From: Phyto melanocephala | Lineage: Eukaryota; Arthropoda; Insecta; Diptera; Rhinophoridae | Length of the DNA stretch: 64,000 nucleotides | Reading direction: 5' to 3' | Assembly: GCA_941918925.1 (NCBI GenBank) | Contig: OW799234.1 | Coordinates: forward strand, 79,194,543-79,258,542 | In this document: in pieces, positions 46,120 to 57,614 of the stretch | Layout: each line of letters starts with the position of its first letter | Numbering within the stretch: position 1 is the stretch's first letter | Notes under the pieces: generated by a model | The model's database searches: none | Told to the model about the DNA's origin: nothing | Seen by the model: the letters and a program-made list of their open reading frames with translations, nothing else | Translations under genes and position numbers: made by a program

Positions 46120-47174
46120 ATATTTACGGACAATTAAAATAAATCAAAATATTTTTTGAGTGACAAGAAGGTTTATTACTCAATTGTACGTATGCAAAAT
46201 GGGCAAAGACAGAAAAAAGGTAATATTTTCAAAAAATCTTAGTCTAATGGTAGAGATTTTATATTTTGTAATAGTGTATACAATTTTGAGAATCGCGACG
46301 TCCCTCGCTTTTGAAAACCTTTTGATATTTTATTTTTTTTTTATCAAAACGTGAACTAAAAAACATTTTTTTTTAATTTTGAATGCATTTTTTATAATAA
46401 AACTAAAAAAAAACAACTCTTATAAACTATTATAAGCAACTGTTAATATGGTCTTTCACAGAAAAAAGAAGTCAATGTAACATCTTTATTCGTTTAGCCA
46501 CAAAAAATATATTGTGAGCCTCTCAAAACCCGAAGTTAAATTTTAAAGGAAATATAGGAAACTTTTCTAATTAAGAATTATTAATTAAAATTTTTGTAAT
46601 TTACAAAAGGATTTCTTTACAATGTTCTTATGAATACTATAATCACAAAAAGGCAGCTTTTAATTGTCTGCTGTTATTAAATTGCTTTAGGTTTATATTA
46701 TTTAACTTGTTAACCAACTTATAGCAATAGAAGCAATACAAAAACAGTTTATTTTAATTGTTATGGGTGGGCTTTAGATTAATAAATGATGCTGTTGACA
46801 GTGGATGGTTAAATTGATGTAGACTCTAGGGTACTAGTTTGTTGTAATTCCATTAACATTCTTTAGACGGTACAATAAAATAATCCAGCAGCACATTCGA
46901 CTGTAACTTTACTTCTTCTTGTATTTTAAAGTTTCTAGCAGTTTAGTTTGATACATAAACGTTACTACTTCCTTTAAGTATAAATTTAAAAAGAAAAAAA
47001 TTTTAGATTGAAAACATTTAACTGCTTCAAGGCTTATTAAGAAGAAATCACACAAAACGGTAACAAAGTCATTGGGTTTTTTATTTTAATATTTTGTTTA
47101 CAGATAATGAAATAATATTTGTTATATAAGCAAGCATTATCTATAGAAAAACTTATACACATTTCTTTTAAATG
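46120..47174. other. AT-rich spacer, no gene seen
   Basis: The 64-codon ORF at 46160-46354 has no motif. No repeats were recognised. Confidence 0.4.
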
Positions 47175-47475
47175 AGATGGAAACTGTGTAAAAATTTAAC
47201 ACCCACAATATTGATATCGAATGAAAAAGCTCGGCCGGTAAATTGCAGTAAACTACGAACAAGTGGAAATCCAAGATGCCATCCTTTAAAAAATGGCGGA
47301 TAATATTTCTTTCTCAACCCTGCTGACATTGGTTTCAAATGAAAGGGCTCGACTAGCAAAACACAAGCGACAATATAAAAACTTAAATGCAAATTTGGCG
47401 TCGAAAATAGTAAAGCCAAATCGAGTATAATATTAAAACTAGAATCTGGGCTAATAATATTCTTACTTGTTTTCA
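47175..47475 (+). repeat. Family A1 3' fragment, degenerate
   Basis: It keeps the two ATATTG(A/G)TATC motifs, the CCAAGATGCCAT(C)C tract, AAAAATGGCGGA, TTTCAAATGAAAGGGCTCGACTAG and a terminal CTTACTTGTTTT at 47462-47473. The 3' hairpin is lost. The 109-codon minus-strand ORF at 47168-47497 is its shadow. Confidence 0.6.
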
Positions 47476-47631
47476 TATATTTTCGCAAACAACACATATA
47501 AAAGAAATTCCAATTAAATTTGATAGCTACTGCTAAACATTGAGGATAAGTTTGAACAGCTTTTTCGTACTATATTAGCAAATAAATGTTTCTGCGATCA
47601 AGACGTGAACACATTGTGTTGACAACAGATT

Positions 47632-47847
47632 TTAACAGTTGCTTACATCATTATCTTCAAGTTTATTGCGAATGTAGGAAGATAAACTATTTGTGACTTT
47701 TTTTAAAGCATTTTGCGTTATCAAACTTATCTGGGTGCCTTTCAGTACATGTTTAATTAAAACCCGGTAAGAGGGGCTCAAGACTAATTTATTATCCTTT
47801 TTGGAATCAGGTACAATTGCAGAATTTGAAAATGAAAAATATATCAA
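47632..47847 (-). other. Unassigned 71-codon ORF with protein-like composition
   Basis: The minus-strand ORF reads SKKDNKLVLSPSYRVLIKHV and QISLITQNALKKVTNSLSSY, with a helical, charged pattern unlike the Phe/Ile/Cys-rich chance ORFs nearby. A TTTTCATTTTCAAATTCTGCAATTG tract precedes it, and a stop follows NDVSNC. It could be an exon of a decayed gene or of a transposon. I do not recognise the family and found no splice sites I would rely on. Confidence 0.25.
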
Positions 47848-49819
47848 TAACTTTCAGCTAACAACAATTAAAAATTATATTGACATTTACTTTAACTTTC
47901 ACCCAAAAGTTTTGTTTTAATTTATTGGCAACTGGCAAAAGAAAAGGAAATATTTATGTAAAAGATAACATGATTTGCATTATACAAAGAAAAAAGTCTA
48001 AGTCTATGTATATGTATATCAAGAGAACCTTAATACAAATATATAAGATACGAATTAAATCAAGCATATGCGTAAAAATTTGAAATTACCCAGTGGCGAA
48101 TTTGAGTGACATTGTCGAAGTGACGATTAAATATTAAGACGTTATTTGCACGAAATCATTGAGAATTCAAATCTCATTTATGTATGTATGTGAAACGACA
48201 GAAAAAGGGAATTAAGGCTTGACAATATCATTGTAGAGTCACCGTTGTTAAGAAGCTTAAAACTTATCTCTAGTAAGTATATAATTACCCATAAGAATTG
48301 GCTAATAAATCCCGACGAAACTTTTAACTTTTACTTTAAAAATTCATATGTGACGCCAAATAAAAATTAGCATTTGTCATCGCTCACTTACCATTGTCGG
48401 CGTTAATCACGATAAATCATATTAAAGTTCGCCACCGGGTAACAAGAACTCTCAGATACATGTACATACGTACGTACGTACGTGCTTGTAAGTACATCTA
48501 CTAACATTTGTCATATGACGATTCATAAATTTTAAAGAAAAACAATGATAATGAAAAGAAAACAATAATTTAAATTTTTGCAAAACAAATAAATCAAAAA
48601 CTGTAACGAATTATGAAAATAAAAAAGGCAAACATTTTAGTATGTGTGTGTAATTTTTTATGTTCGATATCTAGATTTACATGTCGTCGTCGACTTATTC
48701 GATGCAGTATTTTTTTGTTTTCCTTTTGTACCGTGATAATATTTATGTTTGCATAATGTATCGTTAAATTGTAAATACACAAGTTGTATCCATGTAATGA
48801 TTATTATTATTATTTATTATTTTTAATGTGCTGAAGCAAATTTATTTACATAAATGTACATTGTTCTTTTAAATTTCAAATATTTAATATAAAAACTTAT
48901 TCAATATAAGTTAAAAGGATTTGACATTGAAAATCCTTTACAGCCAAAACTAAACAATAGCTTTTAGTGATGCATTTGTGTTTGTTATTGTATTGTAACA
49001 AAAAATTTACGCTCTGTTTAGCTTTGATAACTATAATATTTAAACTTTTTTTGGGTTGGTGATTGCTTGGGTATTGGGCTGGTAACCATCTGAATGGCGT
49101 ATATGTCTTGGGTAGTCATGTTTCCTGTTTCGCATCAATAAAGATGAGTCAATTTCATGCAGTAGTTGAAAATATAAGTTTTTGCATAGATGGAGATTCG
49201 AGGAAGTTCCCACAATGCATTAAATTGTCTTATCTTTTGCGTTAGCATTATACAGATCAAAGAGGCATTTACTTAGCCTCCAAATCATAATCCTGCTGTT
49301 ACGTGCTTATTTTCTAAAACAATTAGTATGTTTAGAACAACATAAAACAGTTAGGATAAAATTTTATAGTCCTTACATACCCTACCTTTAATGACTATTG
49401 TCTGACTGACTGTGTAGAGTTCCATAATTATGTGTATTATTTTCCTAAGAAAGCCTTTATACTTAAAAACTTTCCGACTTGCAGAGTGAGAGTATGTTAA
49501 ACGTTTTTTGAAAAAAAATTAAGACTATGTAGGGGGAGAGGTTATATTGTACAGATAATGATGCATATGGTATTCATAATTTTTGGCGTTTAAATCCTGG
49601 TTATTTATATTGAGGATCTTTGTAAAAGGAGGCGCTGAATAAAGCATTTGTAATAGTTTTGTTGTTTCGACCACAAAGGGCAATGCCCCTACTTTTTTAA
49701 AAATCAGTTAAAAGTATTTTCCTATTTATAAAACAACAGATGTGTTTGGTCTTGAAAATGAGGCAAATTATTTTTTGTGGTGAGGTAGAAAAATTCTTTT
49801 AGATCAGCAGATGTTGTCA
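47848..49819. other. AT-rich spacer, no gene seen
   Basis: A (TACG)n run lies at 48468-48483. The remaining ORFs (47880-48083, 48594-48782, 49063-49245) have no recognisable motif. Confidence 0.4.
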
Positions 49820-50990
49820 CATCTGGTATGTGGTGTCGCCACTAAAACCCTTCCTCCTTCTGAGAATTTATTGATCCGGAACCGCGTTCCTATTTTAACA
49901 AGGTTTTTTCGGTAATTTAGTAATAAATTAGATCTACTTTTTTTCTAGTGAACAATTCATTAATCCTTGTAATTACTTTTGCGGTCCACCGTCCTTTTAC
50001 AGAACTGTTCCATTTATCCTTCAACTTCCCTTATTTCTCTATTTGTAACTATCTGGGATCTACATCGCTTACCTGTTTTCGTTTAACATATATTTTAACT
50101 CTCTCTTCAATTTAAAGGTCTATGGGGATTGTAGGGCTGATTATAAAAATAACTTCCTGTGACATTTTCCGATATTCTGATGCTACTCCTAGTGCCGATG
50201 TTCTCTGTATTTTCTGTGTAGGTTTTGTCTGATTTGTGTTCTAATATCTGTTTCCCACACTTCGCTACCGTATTAAAGCAGTGAATTTGTAGTATTGTTA
50301 ACAATTTTCGCTTGAACTGTGTTGGTCCTTCTACATTACGCATTGCAATAATTCTGTCAGCTTTGTCGGCGGCATGGTTTATCAGATGAGTGAATTTAAG
50401 TCTGCTACCAAATCTAACTCCCAAGTATTTCAGCATACCAGTCGTCGTTATCCTTGTGTTCAGAATGTCGAAATCTGTCTCTAAGCGCATATGCTTTTTT
50501 GCCAGTAATATCAGCTTTGATTTCTCCTTAGCGAGGCTTAAACCATGTTGCTGTAGTCATGTTTTACTCCGGAGCATGATCACATCTAATTTTCGTTTAA
50601 CGTCTTTTACATTTCTACCAGTAATAACAGCTGCTATATTTTCTGCATAGCCTACCAGGTGACAGCTGACATAGGGCATTTCCATTCTGCTGATTTGATC
50701 GTATGTAATTTTCCAAAGAACTGGTCCAAGTATGGAACTCTGTGCAGCTCTCAACGTTATTTTCCTTGTCCTTAATTCGATTGTTTTATCGTAGAATGAT
50801 ACAGTGAGGCAAATCGTTTTATTAGAAAGAAAGTTGTGTATTGTCATCAGAGAATTCCATCTTACATGAAAAGATATGTGATAACTTTTAAGCATAATGG
50901 CGCATAGTGATAGAATTGAAGGGGAATATTTATTGAGTACACAAATAAGTTTTCTATCAAAACTGTGCATTTCTAAAAGAACTAATCGAT
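49820..50990 (-). pseudogene. Non-LTR retrotransposon (R1-like) reverse transcriptase, C-terminal part
   Basis: Going leftward from 50970: HFLSNKTI-type thumb approach (NSLMTIHNFLSNKTICL), AAQSSILGPVLW at the GVPQGSILGP position, LVGYAENIAAVITGRN at about 50640 where the catalytic pair of FADD is changed to EN, KRKLDVIMLRSKTW, TGMLKYLGVRF, HAADKADRI, then frameshifted pieces, and near 50000 KDKWNSSVKGRWTAKVI, which matches the R1-clade C-terminal domain. Two longer ORFs (50107-50490 and 50557-50970) carry parts of it. The active site is lost and there are stops. No rDNA lies beside it. Confidence 0.8.
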
Positions 50991-51650
50991 CTAAATGTAC
51001 AAAAGTTTTAATTAAAACGTAAGATTCAAATATCTTACAAATATAACTTTTTGTTGATATTATTTTAATAACGGAAAATCAAGTTAGCTAGCCCACTTTA
51101 AATTCCACGTTCCATAAAGGGCTTACGTTACTATTTAAAAAATTGAAAACCGCAAATGACTGCCAAAAATATGTAGATGGTTAAAGCTGAAATCTCTGGC
51201 CAGTATTATCCTAAAACCAGAAAACCATGAAACACACCCTCTCCACGTGCAATACTTTTGCTTAGATTCGTATATCTTCTTTATTGATAAATATTTCTAT
51301 ATCTAAATTGAATTCATTAGCAGATATTACTTGGACTCTTCTACTTTTACGAACATCTCTTATAACATATAAGACATACTCTACTATTTAAAGAGTTAAA
51401 TGATATATCAAAAGCAGTAGATGTACGTTGTACATCAAATTTCGTTAATGTGACTTTTTTTAATGTATAGGAATCAGTGCTATTTCACGTCCGCTGTACA
51501 TTACTAAAGATTTCAAATTATCATGGGAATCTGTGGTTCTATTTATGTTTGAAATAAATTTGTTGGTTATATGAGTAAAATACTCATTTATTGCCCACTT
51601 ACTATAATGTGATTGTTATGTACAATTTTGCAATACAATTTTTACCGCAT
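50991..51650. other. AT-rich spacer, no gene seen
   Basis: No structure was recognised between the LINE fragment and the mariner at 51654. Confidence 0.4.
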
Positions 51651-51653
51651 ATA

Positions 51654-52522
51654 TCGGGTGTCCCAACTAGAATGCAATTTTTTTTTTTAAATACAACACA
51701 GATAAAAAAAATCGTGAAACTTAATTATATCGTAAAGTAGACAGAATGAGGTTATGTATGGAAAAATATATCGTGCAGATGGCCGCCGCGGCTTTGATGG
51801 CACACACGCGATCCTTTAATAAAATTTTCAATGACCTTCTTGCATAAATGCTGCGGTATTTCATTAATGCAGCGTCCAATTTCCTCTTTTAAGGCTTGAG
51901 TCGTCGTCAGCTTATTCGCGTAAACCATCACACGATCGAGGCGGCCAATTCTGGTCTCCAAAACGCGAAATAACACGACCGGGAAATGACTGATGCAGCA
52001 ATTAAATTATTTCTCTGGCTGTATGACATGTGGCGCCATCTTGTTTAAACCACATGCCCTCCACATTCATTTTTTCAATTCTAGGCAAGAAAAAACTGGT
52101 TATCATTTCACGATACCGAACACCATCGACTGTTTGCGCTTGACCTGCCTTATTTTCTTAAAAAAAAGGTCAAATGATTCCTCCAGCCCAAAAAACACAC
52201 CACACAGTGACACGTTGAGGATGCATTTGCTTCTCGTGAATCACTCGAGGATTTTTCTCACCCCAAATGCGACAATTCTGCCTATTGACGAAGCCATCAA
52301 GATAGAAATGGGATGATCGCAATTTGCGAACTGTAGCCGTAAAACTTTTACCATTTTGGTAAAACAATTTCACAATGAGAATGCGTTGTTCATTCGTGTA
52401 GCGCTCCATTTTTACTAACCTCGTACCTTCTACTAGCAAACAATAACAATAAATCAAGTGTCAAACAATGACACTTCGAATGGCGCCAAATTTAAAAATT
52501 GCGTTCTAGTTGAGACACCCGA
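51654..52522 (-). mobile_element. Internally deleted mariner with intact ends
   Basis: The ends TCGGGTGTCCCAACTAGAA and, inverted, TCGGGTGTCTCAACTAGAA are flanked by TA (51652-51653 and 52523-52524). The minus-strand product starts MERYTNEQRILIVKLFYQNG, then jumps from the HTH to HFYLDGFVNRQNCRIWG, so the first catalytic Asp is lost. It then has HPQRVTVWC, EGMWFKQDGATCHTARE (second Asp intact) and WPPRSCD, a second short deletion removing the third Asp, and a well-kept C terminus: VYANKLTTTQALKEEI ... SRGGHLHDIFFHT. At 869 bp it is about 400 bp short of an autonomous mariner. Confidence 0.88.
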
Positions 52523-52524
52523 TA

Positions 52525-53199
52525 GTTCCAGTTACGACACATTATTATGATTGAAAAGCTGAAAGTGACACGCCCATGCAAAATAAATATTATTTTTCAA
52601 CCACTTATATACCCAATTAATATGAAATTTTGCACACACCTTATGAAGTCTTTCAAATTTTAAAAAAAATTTTGCATTTATTATGAATTTTAATTTTAAT
52701 TAATTATTTGGGCTTAAAGTTATTTCCATAAATTATTATACTTTCTTAAATAGTTTTTTTTTTTTATTTATAAGCATTTTCAAATGCTTTCAATTTATTG
52801 TTAGGTTATTATTATTGTAGTAGAAAGTATAAAAATCTATGGATGTAAACTTTATCTAGATTAATTGATTTAAAGTGAAAATTCAATAAGAAATTCGACT
52901 AAATAGATGTTTATTAAAAATTTTATTATTTTAAAAATAAAAAAGTGCGACTCCTATACAAAGTAAATATTTTTTTTTAATATACCTCTAAATACCAAGT
53001 TGTGCTCTTCAGTTTCTATGAAAATACAATAGTGTGGTGAAAAACTTGTAAGGCTCACGCCTTTCGTAGAAATACTTTTGGTTCTATTTTGAGAATAAAT
53101 ATAAGAAAATTAGACATAAGCCAATCAAACTTAAACAAATTAAATAAAACTTATTAAAGAAATTATTCTACAATGATTAACGAGATTTATTAACAAAAT
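52525..53199. other. AT-rich spacer, possible traces of family B
   Basis: GTGACACGCCCATGCAAAA near 52565 recalls the CACGCCCA modules of family B, but the remainder cannot be aligned by eye. Confidence 0.35.
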
Positions 53200-53288
53200 A
53201 ATTAGTTTTTTAGGTACAGAAGATCTATAGAAAATTGGCGGTGGGTATCAAAAATTAGCCACAGTTGAAGGTTGCGCTCTTGCTTATT
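53200..53288 (+). repeat. Family B 3' end fragment
   Basis: It covers only the terminus: ATTGGCGGTGGGTATCAAAA, a decayed hairpin (AGCCACAGTTGAAGG) and TTGCGCTCTTGCTTA. Confidence 0.55.
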
Positions 53289-53790
53289 TTTTTTTTTAGT
53301 TATATTGTTTTTGTTGTTATTTTTTTTTATAGTTAACGCCAGCGTAAGCATTATAAGTGTTTAAGTACGCATGTACCTACAGATACCCTGCCAGCAAATG
53401 GAAATTTTATTTTGAATAGCAGTAACTAAAAAGTCATTATTAACTACTACTAATAATACTTCTACTAACACTATAACTGAACACTAGAATTGGTTTATTA
53501 CAAAAAAGTTTTAAAAAAATAATTCAAAATGCTGAAAAGCTCTAGAGAGATTGACTAGATATAACACTGGTTTTTAGTAAAAAAAGGGTAAAATTTTGTA
53601 ATAACACAGCAACTGACAAAGCTTTTTTTCAAATAGTATTCTTTAAAACAAAAATTAAATAAAAATTAGTGAAAATACATTTTATATAAGTTATAAATAT
53701 TTTAGACAGACATAGACAGATTTTTAAATTATTTAGACATCTTTTAAATATTGACTTTAAGTCGAAGTTAAAAGTCTTTGTTAATTTTAG
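53289..53790. other. AT-rich spacer, no gene seen
   Basis: Nothing recognisable on either strand. Confidence 0.4.
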
Positions 53791-53792
53791 TT

Positions 53793-54036
53793 CTGTGGCT
53801 TGGAGCTAAAAGGGCCAATGTCACTTTTTTGCTCTTTTGAGTTAATCATTGCATTAGATTTTTTTTCTTGCTCTATTTCATTATGGTAAAACAGCTAAAG
53901 TCATACTTAACACAGAACAGCTCCATAAAAATACTGGCCAATATCACTATGAAAGCATCTATAAAAGTTTAAGATCAATTCCAATTTTCTCAAAAGTACA
54001 TATTTTGACATTGGTCCTTTTAGCTCCAAGCCACAG
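53793..54036. mobile_element. 244-bp MITE with CTGTGGCTTGGAGCTAAAAG ends
   Basis: The two ends are inverted copies of CTGTGGCTTGGAGCTAAAAG with GGCCAATGTCA or GACCAATGTCA following, about 31 bases with one or two differences. AGTT lies directly outside both ends (53789-53792 and 54037-54040) and may be the TSD. No ORF. The close match of the arms suggests a rather young insertion. The superfamily is unknown. Confidence 0.75.
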
Positions 54037-54225
54037 AGTTAATAGTTAGCAAAAATTTAAAGTTGTGTTGGTACGCGAGAGAAAACAAAAACAAGAACCA
54101 GAAACAAAAACTTGAAATATGTGTCTTAATTTTTTTCCTGAGGTAATATTTTAAGCTGAATTAGTATTTTTTTAAAATTAAAACAGCAACCATATATATA
54201 ACCTTTTTATATAAAAGTTAATATA

Positions 54226-54943
54226 CACACAGAGAAAACCGTATCGGTTGTGAGTACCGGAATTATTGCCAATCGCATAGCTTAGCTGTGATAGTAGAAT
54301 TTCAAGGTTGCATATACAGAATTTCGGTTTGGAATATCAATAATCAATATAGTCAGTACGTAGAAATAATGATTTTCGTTATAGAAATTTTATAAACGCA
54401 AAAGAGAAAATCGATTGCAAGAACTGAATCATTTAGATGGCAATGAATTTATTTGTCTGTTCCCTATATGCACCCAGTAAAGGGAATATCAAATTCTTGT
54501 CCTAGAAATCGAACTTTTTTTTGCGTTTGTAAAATGTCTATAGCAACAATCATAATTTCTTACTCCTCAATATATGTACATGGGTATTCCAAAACAAATT
54601 ACTGCAAATACACCCATAAAATTCTACTACCACAGGTGAACTATGCGATTTGCAACAAAGCTGATACTCACAAACGAAACTGTTTATGTATATGTTTATA
54701 TACCCAGGAAACAGAAAATCACATTTATTGCCAATCGAATGGTTCAGTTCCTGCCATCGAAATTTTCATTTGTGATTATAAATTTTCTATTGCAAGAACT
54801 ATAATTTATTAGTGCTGACTACATATTTTTATAATCTGAAAACAAAAATCCTGTAGATATAATTGTAAAATTCTACTATCAAAACTAAACTATGCGATTG
54901 GCAACAACTGTGGTACTCACAACCGATACTGTTTTCTCTGTGT
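54226..54943. mobile_element. Foldback element with long inverted ends and a duplicated right arm
   Basis: The left end CACAGAGAAAACCGTATCGG and following ~70 bases (to ATAGTAGAATTT near 54300) are inverted at the right end (54868-54943). The right-arm sequence ATTCTACTA...CTATGCGATT(G/T)GCAAC occurs a second time in the same orientation at 54620, 249 bases before the terminal copy. TA lies outside both ends. The interior contains a further inverted pair around GGTTCAGTTCCTGCCATCG. The 119-codon ORF at 54453-54812 is formed from these repeats and is not a gene. Confidence 0.75.
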
Positions 54944-55281
54944 ATATATCGTCATTACTCTAACAAATTCATTATTTTTTACTATCTTATTTTTCTTGAA
55001 ACAATTTGAGGGGTGGATGTTGGACCAATGCAGGTTCTAAATGAAGCAATTAAAAAATTTCAAAAATCACGTCGAAGCAGAGACGATATGATAAGTTTTG
55101 GTGTTTAATTCTCGGCAAAATTTTTTTTCATTTATATTTTTTTCGCAAAAAACTTACATATCGAAAATAGAAAGGCCCTAACACGCATTATTAGCGATTT
55201 GAGTATTTCAGTGATTTTCATTAAAGTTCCTGGACACAAAATTTTAGAGCAATATCAAAACTTACTGACGTATTTATAAGG

Positions 55282-55366
55282 AATATTTTAGATTTACTAA
55301 AAGCTTATTTGACAGATGTTGTTGAGAAATTTGTCAAATAAGCCTTCAATAAATTTAAAATATTTT
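55282..55366. ncRNA. 85-base imperfect hairpin, precursor-like or micro-MITE
   Basis: The arm AATATTTTAGATTTACTAAA continuing to GCTTATTTGACAGAT pairs with its near-complement ending TAAAATATTTTA, about 31 of 36 positions by eye, leaving a loop of roughly 10 bases around GTTGTTGAGA. The size and shape are those of an insect pre-miRNA, but the arms are AT-rich and a very short foldback MITE is equally possible. No second copy was seen in the window. Confidence 0.35.
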
Positions 55367-55494
55367 ATATGAAAACGGAGGTTAGAGTTTGACAACAATT
55401 TTACAAAAGAAGTCACGCTATGATACTAAAGTTTATATTACGTTTTTAGCTTTTAGTGCAAAGTTACAATTATTTTAGTAGAGTCTTATTACCG

Positions 55495-55775
55495 TGGCCA
55501 TCGAAATATATCTACAAATACTTGCAAAGGTACCTTTATATTGTCCTATGGCTGAAAAATTTTAATTTTGGTGTTAAAAATATGGGAAAATACAGAGGCT
55601 GCCGTGTTTATTTGCTCTTATCTCAAAAACTTATGAGGCGCTTGTACTGAATTTCTATAACGACTCATTCCCGGATATATTCAAGAGATTGATACCAAAC
55701 ACAGATCTGAGGAACATATGGTTGTTTCTTAAAGTTTATTTAAACCAACACACGGACAGACGGACTTTTAGGTTT
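55495..55775 (-). repeat. Family A1 5' internal fragment
   Basis: On the minus strand it contains GTCCGTGTGTTGGTTTAAAT, the ACATATGTTCCTCAGATC tract, the ATATCCGGGAATGAGTCG tract and CATATTTTTAACACC. The 5' hairpin and the 3' half are missing. Confidence 0.65.
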
Positions 55776-56650
55776 TTGATAATTTAAACTTCTACAAACT
55801 CTATATATAGTGAGATTTAAAAATTTATATTTAGTCTCATGAAGTAAAAGCTGCAGCGTCGAAAGCCATTTTTCTGAACGTAAACCTTACTTGGATAAGA
55901 AAATTATATCATAATCGATGACTTACACTTATCTTTATGGCTTAATGGTGTTTGAAGGGTACACGTATTCGTATGTATCTGTGTAAATATTTTTTTCTAT
56001 GCATAAATTATCATTATTATTATTTTTTTTTTGTCATATCCCCAATATTGTCTTTAAGGATATTAAGGAATTTATGTGTGACAAATTTTATAGAATTTAA
56101 TTAGCGTTTGAGTTTTAGGCAATAAAATTATTTAATGTATGTGTAAATGTGTTTATGTACGAACAAGTCTGTGTAGCTATACATTAATGTCAATTTACAC
56201 TTATTTACCGTCAATATTAAACACTGACTTTATGGCTGGAAATAATATTTAACATTTGGAATTTGGCATAAAATCTATTAAAAATTTCGACTGTGAATTG
56301 TCATTACTGTTCCTTTTGGCCGTCCATTGTTGTTGTTGTTAACTTATACATGTTAACGTCATCTTAAGTCATTAATACTACTTAATTTATTTTACATTTA
56401 AAATGTAAATTATAAACATTTTGCATGCAAAAACAAGGAGATCTTAATATTATATTTAGTATTTAGGAATTTAGGCATTCAATACAATTCCTTGACAGTT
56501 AAAAACAGTCAAAGTAAACATCAAATTACATAACTAATGTTAAATAGTTATAAAAATATTTATATAAAATGTAATAACACCATGTTCGGCTGCAACGAAT
56601 TTTAAGTACCCACCACTAGTTACTTGGAAATCGAAAAAGTTTTTATTGTA
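55776..56650. other. AT-rich spacer, no gene seen
   Basis: Nothing recognisable on either strand. Confidence 0.4.
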
Positions 56651-57369
56651 AATGATGATTAAATTTTAAGGGCTGATGGTGATTTTAAATAAAACACAAA
56701 TTATTTAGGAAATAATTGCCATTTATTTTTATTCTAATAATATTGGTATGGTTTAATTATGTGTGGAACAAAATATCGGCCAATTGGCCGCCGCGGCCAC
56801 ATTGGTTTCAATGTGATGTTCAGTTGTTGGGCATGATGATGAGTTGAGGTTGACAGCTCTTTTGCCATACTATCGCGAAAAACAGCAATGTTTTCCATTC
56901 AACGAACTAAGAAGGCATCCACAGATGTTTTTACATTTCATACAGACCCGCTTGCTGAAACTTAAATATTTTTTACAATTCTCCTAATTGCGGACGGATT
57001 TGAAAGATTAAATTGACCAAAAAAAAAAACACAAGGTGCACGAAATGTATTTTGGTTTGAGCGCCCATTGTCATAATAAGCCAGGGGCCGAATTACGGCA
57101 TTCGAACGTGATCGAAATTTGAAAATTCTTATTAGAATCTCTATACCTAAAGCACAGCGAACTCGATCGTTCGAGTAAAATTTCGTTCGATATCGAATGC
57201 CGTAATTCGGCCCCTGAATAACTTTAACGCGTTGCTCGATTGTGTATCTTTTCATGATTCGAATTGAGCTAGTTTAAAATTGAGAAATGTCAAATGAAAT
57301 GCAGAAAAATAACTTGACGTTTAGGTGTAGTTCACATTCTACATCGGCCTTTAAAATTTAATCACCTCT
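56651..57369 (-). mobile_element. Internally deleted mariner (AGGGTGGTTA family) carrying a MITE
   Basis: Both ends show the family terminal pattern around GTGATTAAATTTTAAAGGCC; the left end is more decayed. On the minus strand the product starts MKRYTIEQRVKVIQ at 57255, is broken by the MITE at 57082-57216, and resumes YYDNGRSNQNTFRAPCVFFF, SAIRRIVKNI, ENIAVFRDSMAKE and a STSTHHHAQQLNI segment. It then jumps to the very end of the gene (GRYF, 3' UTR). The whole DDE domain is missing. The same type of deletion is seen in 58912-59512. Confidence 0.8.
57082..57216. mobile_element. 135-bp MITE, copy 2, inside a mariner
   Basis: The ends are inverted CAGGGGCCGAATTACGGCAT. It interrupts the mariner N-terminal reading frame between KVIQ and YYDNGRS. 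Related mariner copies at 17385 and 59050 show this site unbroken (GTTATT-AGG-TTT), so the insertion is certain. A clear TSD is not seen; the sequences abutting the ends share only an AATAA motif. It is about 90% identical by eye to copy 1 at 13704-13838. Confidence 0.85.
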
Positions 57370-57614
57370 TATATATTTCAAAAATATTTATTGTCCATAT
57401 TTGGTTTAATATTTTATTTGTTTCCGCACCATCTTAATTTGTTTTTAGATACAGACTTCGGCAAATAATCTTAGTTATGGTATAAATCTTAGTTAGTTTC
57501 GTTCAAATGTTTTTGAATTATGTTATAAGATCCAACTGGTGATATTTTATAGAACTTTAGATTATATATCCAGATGTTTTTTAGAAATTATTCGTGCGTC
57601 AATTGTTTTTTTTC

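Noticed and set aside
48468..48483. (TACG)n run as a possible array
   Set aside because: Only a few units; an ordinary microsatellite, with no spacer structure of a CRISPR.
49063..49245. GC-richer stretch with tRNA-like appearance near TTGGGTTGGTG
   Set aside because: No cloverleaf, A box or B box could be placed.
54453..54812. 119-codon plus-strand ORF with many Cys and Tyr
   Set aside because: It is made of the arms and internal repeats of the foldback element 54226-54943.
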